Shown one piece after another: positions 1-5,916 of a stretch of DNA of 6,876 nt. This stretch comes from Nitrososphaerota archaeon. Its GTDB lineage: Archaea; Thermoproteota; Nitrososphaeria; Nitrososphaerales; UBA183. The DNA lies in contig JAFMAA010000050.1 in the NCBI GenBank assembly GCA_029785235.1, positions 1 to 6,876 of the forward strand. Direction: 5' to 3'. Position numbers and translations under genes: made by a program. Each line of letters starts with the position of its first letter. Position 1 is the stretch's first letter. Under the pieces are notes generated by a model, which did not search any database, was not told where the DNA came from, and worked only from the letters and a program-made list of their open reading frames with translations.

Positions 1-261
1 AGCCTGGATATTTCAAGCGAGATACAAACCGCTCAGGCTGGTGGAGGAACGTTGAAGGTCCGCAGGGCGAAGGTTGGATTGTCGTTGGAGGAACCTGCCG
101 AAGGCGGACGGATCGGACGCACCCACATTCTGGATCCTGTCTTGGTAGTCGAGGAAGGGGCTCTCCCTTTCCCAGTCCTCGGAAGGAAGCCGTTTCTCCG
201 GTGGTATGATCTCAAGCTAAGCGAGTTTGAGCAGGAGTTCTCCCTGCACGAGCGGGCCTGA
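1..261 (+). CDS. C-terminal end of an unrecognised protein (5' partial)
   Basis: The frame is open from the first base of the window to a TGA at 259-261, giving 86 residues with no in-frame stop, so this is most simply the tail of a gene that starts outside the window. A TTG at 52 follows a GGAGGA at 43-48, but the gap of three bases is too short for a convincing start, so I prefer the truncated reading. The tail is mixed acidic and basic, with a hydrophobic stretch around DPVLVVEEGALPFPVLG and an aromatic RWYDLKLSEFEQEF near the end. No signal peptide, membrane segment or known motif is visible. It lies 59 bases upstream of a cluster of tiny genes on the same strand and could be co-transcribed with them. 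I do not recognise the family. Confidence 0.55.
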   Translation, partial: SLDISSEIQTAQAGGGTLKVRRAKVGLSLEEPAEGGRIGRTHILDPVLVVEEGALPFPVLGRKPFLRWYDLKLSEFEQEFSLHERA

Positions 262-287
262 GTCTTCTACTGGACTCCGTAGCGAGC

Positions 288-322
288 ATCGATTCCCCCA
301 CCTCTCCCGAGGTGGAATCGAT
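288..322 (+). promoter_or_regulatory. Hairpin burying the ribosome binding site of the small gene at 321
   Basis: Bases 288-296 pair with 314-322 (nine pairs), and 300-304 pair with 309-313 (five pairs). There is a three-C bulge at 297-299 and a four-base loop TCCC at 305-308. The 3' arm contains GAGGTGG at 309-315, a good Shine-Dalgarno sequence five bases ahead of the ATG at 321, and the arm ends on the first two bases of that ATG. When folded, both the binding site and the start codon would be closed. No T-run follows, so a simple intrinsic terminator is less likely. The pairing is directly visible; regulation is inferred. Confidence 0.55.
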
Positions 323-458
323 GAGAACCATCACACAAGAACCAGCGGGGAAGGTTGCCCCCGCCGGTGAAGAAGGCCAGCAGCCGACGCCGAACGAGAA
401 GACCCTCTTGGTCTGCCGACCAGGGGGCAAGTGGGACGTGGAGGAGGTCGCGGCATGA
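321..458 (+). CDS. Small hypothetical protein, 45 aa
   Basis: ATG at 321 with GAGGTGG five bases upstream, ending in TGA at 456-458. The product starts MRTITQEPAGK, has a Pro/Glu/Gln-rich middle, and ends with TLLVCRPGGKWDVEEVAA. It has a single cysteine and no membrane segment. Its stop overlaps the start of the next small gene as ATGA (455-458), the usual sign of translational coupling in a phage- or plasmid-type operon. The strong binding site and the overlap are the main reasons to believe this gene despite its size. A GTG at 312 in the same frame would add three residues, but it lies inside the binding site. Function unknown. Confidence 0.5.
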   Translation: MRTITQEPAGKVAPAGEEGQQPTPNEKTLLVCRPGGKWDVEEVAA

Positions 459-728
459 AGACCTTCACCGGGCTCAACAAGGAAACGGAGCGCGCATGTG
501 GTTGCACGCAGCGCATGCCCCCCAACCCGGCCATCTAGGTCATGGTGGATATGGACTCCCGCCCGTGGAAGCGCTACATCCCGGGGCACGCACGAGCCAA
601 GGGCCTCGCGGAGCTATCGCAGTAGGGCGAGCTACAATAACGGTCGAGGCGAGCAAAAGCAGGACAAGAAGCTCGCCCTCGCACCCCCAGAAATCACGAA
701 GGAGAAAAAAGAGGGAACCAAAGCATGA
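455..728 (+). pseudogene. Broken small cysteine-containing protein, ATGA-coupled at both ends
   Basis: ATG at 455 overlaps the preceding stop. The frame reads MKTFTGLNKETERACGCTQR and on to a TAG at 536-538, then continues sensibly in the same frame with SRPWKRYIPGHARAKGLAEL to a TAG at 623-625. Moving one base later, the coding-like text resumes (YNNGRGEQKQDKKLALAPPE) and ends in a TGA at 726-728 that again overlaps an ATG. The span of 274 bases is a multiple of three plus one, as expected for one extra base. The CGC cluster plus RYIPGHARA is weakly reminiscent of small CxC...(F/Y)xPGHxA zinc-ribbon-like proteins common in phages, but a second cysteine pair is not visible. Decay, sequencing error or amber readthrough could explain the first stop. 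That the pieces form one gene is inference from the two overlaps. Confidence 0.4.
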
Positions 729-835
729 GCGAGTAGGGAAAAAGAGGGGATCATTTCCTCCCAGGCCCCCACCACGCGTGTATCCGAAAACCTAGTACGC
801 CGCACCCTGAAGCAGGCATACAAATCAGGCTCTAG
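725..835 (+). pseudogene. N-terminal remnant of a third small gene, cut off by the next gene
   Basis: ATG at 725 overlaps the preceding TGA. Read strictly, it gives MSE followed by TAG at 734-736. Skipping one base after GAG gives a natural-looking sequence: REKEGIISSQAPTTR, then VSENLVRRTLKQAYKSGSRA, an amphipathic basic helix. Past about 835 this frame stays open to a TAG at 975-977, but only as the antisense of the minus-strand gene ending at 825, so I regard the real gene as truncated near there. A join between unrelated DNA pieces may lie around 820-840. The family cannot be recognised from so short a piece. Confidence 0.3.
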
Positions 836-1826
836 AGCCAAGCAGACTGTCTACAACCTTACCAAGGTAACTAAGATTCGAGGATTTGGCATGAACCAAG
901 ATTTGTCTCAAAAGAAACTCGGTGGCAGGTTTCAACTCACGATGTGGCACAATCTCTTCACGGATGGAATTGAGTGTTAGGACTCCATGAAGGTCAGCTA
1001 CTCGCTGAAGTTGATTCGCGTACTCTTCAAACTCTTCAGTAACCACGGGAAACCTGAACATCCCGAGACTGCCAACCATGTCTTTCTGAAGTAGGTCAAT
1101 AGGAGAGTTCTCGATGGGTACCCCTTGGCGCTCAGTCTTCCAGAAACTCCTGCTCATGAATCGAAACCAATCGAGGTTTTTCAGATTGACATGGACATTC
1201 TCATTCAGGTTTGAATAACGAACGTACTTGTACGGGTTTGCTATTGGTGATGCAAGGCTCCACTTTACAAGCTGATTAGACGCCTGGGCCAAGCCCAAAC
1301 GGAAGAATCCATCCCCTAACAACTCGAAAACTTCGATTGGGTCTGGTTTGTCTCCAATTGGTTTGGAGATGTACGAATCCAAACGTGTGAGGAGTCGATT
1401 GTCGTTTGCCCAGTCTTGGAACTCCTTTGCCCATTGATGATGAGTTGCGCGTTCAGTCCTAGCGTGGCTTGAGAGATAGTCGAGCACCGTGCCTTGGGTG
1501 GATAGGTCCACCACCCCTCTCAAAAGCGAGTGTGCGGCGTTGTACGCACCACAAAGCGCTAGGCTCAGCGATCTTCCACAAAGCACGTATGCCTCAATTT
1601 GGAAGAAGGCAAGCCCGATGTGCTTGCCAAGTAACTGCTCTGCTGGAACCCTCCCCTCGAGTTGTTCCTCAGTGGGTAGCGAGAAGCTGAGCAAGGATGC
1701 GAATCCAGTTGTGTAGGATTCTAGGGCTCTACCCACCGTCTTGGGTAGCTCATGAATGCTCTTCTCGATATTGTCTCTCGGGAAAGACATCGCAAGCAGG
1801 TATTCAACTCGTTTGTTTAGAGACAT
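825..1826 (-). CDS. Hypothetical helical protein, possibly HEPN/DUF5677-like, 333 aa
   Basis: A clean 333-codon frame from ATG at 1826 to TGA at 825. The protein looks mostly alpha-helical. Residues 63-120 form two or three hydrophobic helices, including LGKHIGLAFFQIEAYVLCG and AYNAAHSLLRGVVDLSTQGT, a layout seen in HEPN-like or DUF5677-like proteins where a helix carrying LLRxxxE/D packs against its partner. I see no clear RxxxxH RNase motif, so catalytic activity is not supported. No signal peptide; the helices are too interrupted for a membrane protein. The region ahead of the ATG has only a weak GGAA. Base composition (43% GC in one counted line) is clearly lower than the flanking + strand genes, suggesting a separate origin. 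It lies opposite in strand to the genes on both sides, as cargo often does. That it is a gene is fairly sure; the family is a guess. Confidence 0.7.
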   Translation of the reverse strand: MSLNKRVEYLLAMSFPRDNIEKSIHELPKTVGRALESYTTGFASLLSFSLPTEEQLEGRVPAEQLLGKHIGLAFFQIEAYVLCGRSLSLALCGAYNAAHSLLRGVVDLSTQGTVLDYLSSHARTERATHHQWAKEFQDWANDNRLLTRLDSYISKPIGDKPDPIEVFELLGDGFFRLGLAQASNQLVKWSLASPIANPYKYVRYSNLNENVHVNLKNLDWFRFMSRSFWKTERQGVPIENSPIDLLQKDMVGSLGMFRFPVVTEEFEEYANQLQRVADLHGVLTLNSIREEIVPHRELKPATEFLLRQILVHAKSSNLSYLGKVVDSLLGSRA

Positions 1827-1918
1827 TTCCGATTTCTTGCTTTCCGTATCTTTGAAACCGTAAGAAGGTTGGGAATCACCCCCTGATGGTCCTTACCTGC
1901 ATCTCCGACGTCAAGTCA

Positions 1919-2774
1919 ATGAGCCATGAGCCAAATGGTAGAACCAAGAGCCATGCACGATTGCCGAACGGCGACGATACGGAGCCCAGAGGAGGACCAC
2001 TCTACAACCTCGTGCCCGTGCGAGGCCCCGAGGGAGAGGTCTTGGATGGGTACCGTGGGGTGCAGAGGCAAGACACCAATCGCGTGGTCTCCGTCGTGGG
2101 GAAACGCTACCAGCTGGTCCAGCACCGCTCGATTGCGCGGGCCGTGGGCGAGACTATAGAGAAGCCCGACCTGACCATCGAGTCGCTGCGGACGAACTCC
2201 CGATTCAGAACCGAGAGCATCAAGCTCTATGCGGGCGAGCGCAGGATGGAGGTGAAGTTGGTGGTCGGTCGGAAGTTCCGTCTCGACTCCGCCAACGAGA
2301 TCTACCCAGCGGTTCGGGTCTTCAACTCCCTGGACGGGGCCTGGGCTGTCCGAAGCGAGGTTCTCGGGGTGAGGATCGCATGCTGCAACCAGTTAACACG
2401 CCGGGGTAAAGGCTCTGGCGGAGTTCCGCGAGCTCCACCTCTCCTCCCAAGAGGACCTGCTGGCGCAGATGGAGCGGGCAATCTACGAGGCCCTGGACCG
2501 GTTCGATGGGGCGCTCGACATCTTCAAGGACGCGATGGAACACCAGATGCCCATCCGGGATTTCGTGCCTGCTCTGGAGAGCGTTGGGATGCCGCACCGC
2601 CACGTCATGACCATGGCCGAGAACCTGCCCGAGTACTTTGGGTCCACCCTCTGGGGGGAGGCCCCGAAATGGGATCTTTACCAGCTGGCGACCTCGGTGA
2701 TCTCGCACAAGGTCCAGGTCAATCCCGAGAGGGAGAGAATGCTGGAGCGGGTGGCGGCAGGGCTCTCCTCCTTA
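1919..2774 (+). pseudogene. DUF932 phage/plasmid-type protein, frameshifted
   Basis: From ATG 1919 (an in-frame ATG at 1886 is also possible) the frame gives 159 convincing residues. A conserved-looking VVGKRYQLVQHRSIARAVGE lies at about 59-78, and AVRVFNSLDGAWAVR followed by RIACCNQL at 131-159 matches the (V/L)R..NS.DG....R....R..C.NQL core of the DUF932 family found in phages and plasmids. After about 2393 this frame turns into Arg/Gly/Pro-rich noise. One base later, from about 2397, coding resumes with HAGVKALAEFRELHLSSQED, MERAIYEALDRFDG and a helical tail to about ERMLERVAAGLSSL. The resumed frame has a TAA at 2394-2396 just upstream, so this is a genuine shift, not an alternative start. 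A piece between NQL and HAG may also be missing. After 2774 no family-like sequence remains, although the frame stays open into the next gene. The role of DUF932 proteins is poorly known. Confidence 0.7.
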
Positions 2775-2792
2775 CGGAGAGGTCCACCTTGG

Positions 2793-2817
2793 GAGGCGGG
2801 GAGATCTCCCCCGCCTC
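2793..2817. repeat. GC-rich inverted repeat after the DUF932 remnant
   Basis: GAGGCGGGG at 2793-2801 pairs with CCCCGCCTC at 2809-2817, a nine-base-pair stem. The spacer AGATCTC can itself pair partly, so the whole is a near-perfect dyad with one extra C. It sits just past the end of the recognisable DUF932 sequence and ahead of the next gene. It could end transcription of the DUF932 gene, but no T-run follows, so an intrinsic terminator of the classical kind is not supported. A protein-binding dyad is the other reading. Confidence 0.4.
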
Positions 2818-2880
2818 TGGAGAGTAGCAGTCCGACCATCTACTTACTCCGGTGTGGGGCTGGCCGAAAGCCATCGACGC

Positions 2881-2887
2881 TTATATT
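2881..2887 (+). promoter_or_regulatory. TATA-like element ahead of the nuclease-like gene
   Basis: TTATATT stands out in GC-rich surroundings, with its centre 26 bases before the ATG at 2910. That is the distance expected for an archaeal TATA box of a leaderless transcript, and it is also acceptable as a bacterial -10 hexamer (TATATT) with a short leader. No good -35 is obvious. There is no Shine-Dalgarno sequence before the ATG, which slightly favours a leaderless start. Confidence 0.25.
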
Positions 2888-2909
2888 CTGCGTGGCGTTC
2901 GTCATCAAC

Positions 2910-3434
2910 ATGGCGCGATTGGTAGGAGGGGAGCTTTTTCCCATAGAGTGCGAAATTGTGGCCGCAATCGAGAAGGTAACTGACAAGATATGGGAGGAAG
3001 AAAGCGATGCGATTTGGACCAAGGCAATCAAACAAGCGCTCGTCGACTTGGGTCATGAACATCAGTTCAGGGTGTACGCATCAAGTGCGGACAAAACTGA
3101 CGGCAAAGAATGGTTGTGGGACCTAACATGGTTGGATGAGGGTGGTTCAGTTCTCGGCTTTGACTTCAGGGAGTTGCGTGGAGCAAAGCTGGCATGCGAG
3201 ATTGAGTGGAATGGCGACAAGGGTGAAACCCTCTATGACTTCCAGAAGCTCACAGTAAGCACTACGGATTACCGATTGATCGTTCTCTGGCAACGCTCAG
3301 AAGAGAAGGTAGCTGAGTTGATTGAATTGTGCCGTGGCCATTGTCCTGCGTCACGAGGGTTTCGCTATCTCGCTGTTGGAATTGTTGAAAGCGGTCTCCC
3401 CGTACGCGTGATGTGCAGAGCCTGGACTCTATAG
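2910..3434 (+). CDS. Hypothetical protein with possible PD-(D/E)XK-like nuclease pattern, 174 aa
   Basis: I place the start at ATG 2910 because the protein changes character there, although the same frame is open further upstream through the DUF932 remnant. An N-terminal helical part (residues 10-50, ESDAIWTKAIKQALVDLG) leads to WLWDLTWLD (D71) and then LACEIEWNGD (E97, E99, W100), followed by LYDFQKLTVSTTDYRLIVLW (D110, K113, then a beta strand). The order helix, D in a strand, (E)xEW in a strand, then DFxKL is a pattern I associate with uncharacterised proteins of the restriction-endonuclease-like fold, with D71 and E97/E99 as candidate metal ligands and K113 as a possible lysine. This assignment is from motif reading only. 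One counted line is 50% GC. It is convergent with the glycosyltransferase; both stop within CTATAG at 3429-3434. No membrane segment or signal peptide is visible. Confidence 0.7.
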   Translation: MARLVGGELFPIECEIVAAIEKVTDKIWEEESDAIWTKAIKQALVDLGHEHQFRVYASSADKTDGKEWLWDLTWLDEGGSVLGFDFRELRGAKLACEIEWNGDKGETLYDFQKLTVSTTDYRLIVLWQRSEEKVAELIELCRGHCPASRGFRYLAVGIVESGLPVRVMCRAWTL

Positions 3435-4449
3435 GTCAGGGTGGGTTGCGCTTTCGAACTCGCCGCGGCCTGGGTCCTCCTCTTGGAAGGTTCCAGTGAG
3501 GAAGGGGAGGCGGTCCCCGTCTGAGCAGGCCGGTGGGCGTATCCGCCGGGTCTTCGCTGCGGACTCCCAACCCTTGGCATAGGCCGCGCTCTGAATGGCT
3601 TTCAGGCATAGGAACACTACGATCTCAGTCAACGGCAGTTTCGCGTTTCGGTAGTCAACGCAGGCACCCCAGAGCAAACTGACAAAGTTGCGAATGGTCA
3701 AAGGTGTGGGGTCCAATTCACTATGCCATGACATGCGCGCAGCCTTTCCCGTAACGATAGAACGTCCTCGCAAAGTCCAGTAGGCCTTCTCGGTAGTCGT
3801 GCACCACGATTGCAGATGGCTCATACACCAAGTCGTACCCTGCCTTCCTTACTCTGAATGAAAGTTCAGGATCCTCATCACCTGGGAATCGTATCGTTTC
3901 ATCGAACCCGCCTACCTGCAAAAGGACTCTCCTCCGGTACGCGCAGTTGGCTGTCACGAGGTAAGAACATGACGATGGTGGTTCCAGAACCCGATGGAAG
4001 GTTGAGTAACGGGAAACCCAGCCCCTTCCCAAGGGCAACACTCGCCCGCCAACACCACCAGTTGTTGGGGGTTCGTCAAGAAGCCATGTAGCTAGGTTGT
4101 GGACCCACCTATCTCCAGGGACACAGTCGTCGTCCGTGAAAATGAGGATTTCGCCGTGGGAATGACTGACGCCTTCGTTTCTTGCCGAAGCGGGTCCTCC
4201 GTTTACCTTCCGTACATACTTGAGTCGGGGATGCTTGCATCGCGACATCGATGCGGGGGTATGGTCAGTAGACCCATCGTCTACGACGATGAGCTCGATA
4301 TCCTCCGGCATTCGCGACACGCATCGCAAGAGTGAGTCCGCCCTGTTGTACGTAGGCACAATCACCGTAATCGAAGGGAGGCGACCGTCACCCAAGCGTA
4401 TGCCTGATTGTCTGGACCTCTCTACTCGAGCAAACGGTGCAGATGGCAT
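3429..4449 (-). pseudogene. Family 2 glycosyltransferase, frameshifted near its C-terminus
   Basis: From ATG 4449 the frame gives 242 residues of a clear GT2 (GT-A fold) enzyme: SITVIVPTYNRADSLLRCV at 27-44, IVVDDGSTD with D57/D58 for the nucleotide, NGGPASARNEG at 83-93, the metal-binding DDD at 106-108, and GGFDETIRFPGDEDPELSFR with the acidic DED at 191-193. It then meets TAG and TGA at 3721-3726. One base later the expected tail continues, from SELDPTPLTIRNF through LPLTEIVVFLCLKAIQSAAY, to TAG at 3429-3431. The repaired protein would be about 339 residues, a normal length. The tail helix around VVFLCLKAIQ may touch the membrane. All catalytic motifs precede the lesion, so a truncated enzyme might still fold. 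An upstream in-frame start at 4512 would overlap the DUF4062 gene; 4449 avoids that. It follows that gene by 10 bases, probably in one transcript. Donor and acceptor sugars are unknown. Confidence 0.8.
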
Positions 4450-4459
4450 GTACCAGCAG

Positions 4460-5224
4460 TTACCTTCTGACGACACGTATCTTGATCTGAATAGTGTTGG
4501 TCCTCCACGCACTTCGCCGAACCATTATGTAGTAATCACCTGAATCTTCAATCGTTCGGTCGAAGTAGTGAGCACTGCGGTCCGTTCCCGTCTCCATCCC
4601 TTCTGCCCGAGGATTATGGTGAAGTTTCGCGAACTGACCAGCATCGCAGAAGGTAGCATAGAATCGTTCGCCTCCGGTCAGAGTGGCCTGAACTCTGTCT
4701 CCTCTAAAAAGCTCGAACCGCCACCACGCCGGCCCGTCGCTCTTCAAATCGTAGGTCTCTTCTCCCAGCACTTCCGGAGCATGCCGAACATTCTTGAGAG
4801 CGTCGTCGATAAAGCTTCCTACCGTTCTTCGAATCTCACCCTTCAGCTCTTCGAGCGTACTAAATGTTGCGAGCTTGTTGGAGTCCTTTGTCTCTTCCCA
4901 AAGCTCAGTGGCCGCCTCGTCCCTTGTCGAGATACTTGTGAAATAGTAGAATAGGTGTTCCTCCCCGAGAGAGCGAAGCGCTTCCTCTAACTCGTCCTTC
5001 ATCGCCTCAGTCACAGTGTCGTCCACAATAGCGAGCAGTACCTCAGAGCCCTTCACCAGTTCCCTACAGTAGTCACGCGCCGTCAGTCCCGCTTTCAAGT
5101 GTCGCGCCGGCTGTCCTTCGAACAGAACTGGAACATGGCCCATGCCCTCAAGCGTCTTCTTCGCCGTTTGACGCCGGGACTTATCCTCGGCCGATTCCAT
5201 CTCGGATGAAACGAAGGCCCGCAC
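4460..5224 (-). CDS. DUF4062-like sensor protein with C-terminal beta-sandwich, 254 aa
   Basis: GTG at 5224 starts RAFVSSEMESAEDKSRRQTA with GGGGGGA seven bases upstream; a GTG at 5248 in the same frame would add eight residues but leaves less natural spacing. Residues 2-100 fit the DUF4062 layout: a first strand AFVSS, a helix with an E/D..R run, GMGHVPVLFEGQPA, a helix, then EVLLAIVDD and DELEEALRSLGEEHLFYYF. DUF4062 is a Rossmann-like domain often placed before NTPase or effector modules in prokaryotic conflict proteins. A helical linker at 120-150 leads to a beta-rich domain at 157-254 (WWRFELFRGDRVQATL, then DSGDYYIMVRR), resembling a pre-peptidase or GOLD-type sandwich that may bind protein or sugar. 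No membrane segment is present. The stop is 10 bases ahead of the glycosyltransferase start, and AGAAGG over the stop could serve that gene. Gene sure; domain names moderately sure; defence role inferred. Confidence 0.72.
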   Translation of the reverse strand: MRAFVSSEMESAEDKSRRQTAKKTLEGMGHVPVLFEGQPARHLKAGLTARDYCRELVKGSEVLLAIVDDTVTEAMKDELEEALRSLGEEHLFYYFTSISTRDEAATELWEETKDSNKLATFSTLEELKGEIRRTVGSFIDDALKNVRHAPEVLGEETYDLKSDGPAWWRFELFRGDRVQATLTGGERFYATFCDAGQFAKLHHNPRAEGMETGTDRSAHYFDRTIEDSGDYYIMVRRSAWRTNTIQIKIRVVRR

Positions 5225-5349
5225 TGCTGATCCCCCCAGCAAGCACACTATCTGGAGGCAATTGAACTTGACGCAGGCATTCTACTACCCTCTCTTCCCG
5301 AGTAGCTTCCTGATACGAACCTCTTCGCCGATGATGTTCATTTGATGGG
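5225..5349 (-). other. Leader region upstream of the DUF4062-like gene
   Basis: This 125-base gap on the minus strand holds the GGGGGGA ribosome site for the GTG at 5224. It also has an 18-codon frame from ATG 5341 (MNIIGEEVRIRKLLGKRG) ending in two successive TAG codons at 5282-5287. In another frame, a coding-like stretch REERVVECLRQVQLPPDS runs into the DUF4062 gene without a clear start of its own. The latter could be a remnant of a gene overwritten when the DUF4062 unit arrived. I see no strong promoter hexamers and cannot assign the region further. Confidence 0.3.
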
Positions 5350-5916
5350 TCAGACGTAAGCCGCTTCCACGGATGGCATCTTACGCAGTGCATCAGAGAA
5401 TAGCGACTTCCGGAAGAAGACGTGGCTCCCACCCTCGGGTTGGGCCCACGGCTTTCCCTCCCTCTCCGCCCGCCGGAAGGGGTAGTATTCGCTTGCCGGC
5501 ATGATCCAAGCCACCGTGTCATTGGTGCCGGTGACCACGTAGTCCTTGCCGGGACGCCGATACGTCTGCAAGCCCATGTGGACCTCGACAGCGTCCGGGA
5601 TGTTGAACGTTACATTGGTCGGGGTCACTTGGGCGATTCCGACGACCTCGTTCCGGTGGAGGGCCTGAGCCACCAAGTCGGCGTGCCGATGCATGCCGAC
5701 CACCTGGACAGTGCTATCTGGGCGCGCCAGGAAGGCGATTGCCCGTTGAGGGCGCCGGAGCTTTGCGAGGTCCTCCCGGGTACACCCCAGGATCTAGGCA
5801 ACACCTCTGGGCAAAGCCAGGTAGTTGGAAGTCGGGCATGTGGCCCAAAGCACGACCCGGCCCGAAGGTGGTGTGGCATGCTTCTCTGCCGCCGGTGAGG
5901 GTTTGGCACCTCCCAT
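5350..5916 (-). pseudogene. Unrecognised element protein with an in-frame TAG at codon 41
   Basis: From ATG 5916 the frame gives 40 residues (MGGAKPSPAAEK, then RVVLWATCPTSNYLALPRG), a TAG at 5794-5796, then 147 more residues to TAA at 5350. The sequence on both sides of the TAG has coding character: ILGCTREDLAKLRRPQRAIA, VQVVGMHRHADLVAQALHRN, and later YVVTGTNDTVAWIMPASEYY. No good start or ribosome site follows the TAG in this frame; the first candidates are a GTG at 5703 and an ATG at 5694, both without a Shine-Dalgarno sequence, so the whole looks like one 188-codon gene that is interrupted. No membrane segment or known motif is visible; I do not recognise it. GC is high and similar to the DUF932 gene, suggesting the same element backbone. 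It may instead be the downstream half of the gene starting at 6074, joined by a one-base deletion near 5916. Confidence 0.5.

Noticed and set aside
212..589. Minus-strand frames opposite the small-gene cluster.
   Set aside because: Arg/Ser/Pro-rich text without motif or start signal; they only mirror the + strand coding sequence.
355..795. A 146-codon + strand frame rich in Arg, Ser and Pro.
   Set aside because: Composition is typical of an out-of-frame shadow in GC-rich DNA. It crosses the better-supported ATGA-linked small genes and has no ribosome site of its own.
2322..2708. A 128-codon minus-strand frame.
   Set aside because: Antisense of the DUF932 gene, whose + strand frames are clearly coding.
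3715..3735. Programmed +1 frameshifting in the glycosyltransferase.
   Set aside because: No known slippery element of the RF2 or antizyme type, and family 2 glycosyltransferases are not known to use it; mutation or error is simpler.
5181..5522. A 113-codon minus-strand frame spanning the DUF4062 leader.
   Set aside because: Most of it is a shadow of the two flanking genes. Only a short piece around REERVVECLRQVQLPPDS looks coding, and it is noted under the leader region.
5625..5885. Continuation of the frame from 6074 past the overlap with the gene at 5350-5916.
   Set aside because: It becomes Ser/Trp/Arg-rich and non-protein-like while the other frame carries natural sequence.
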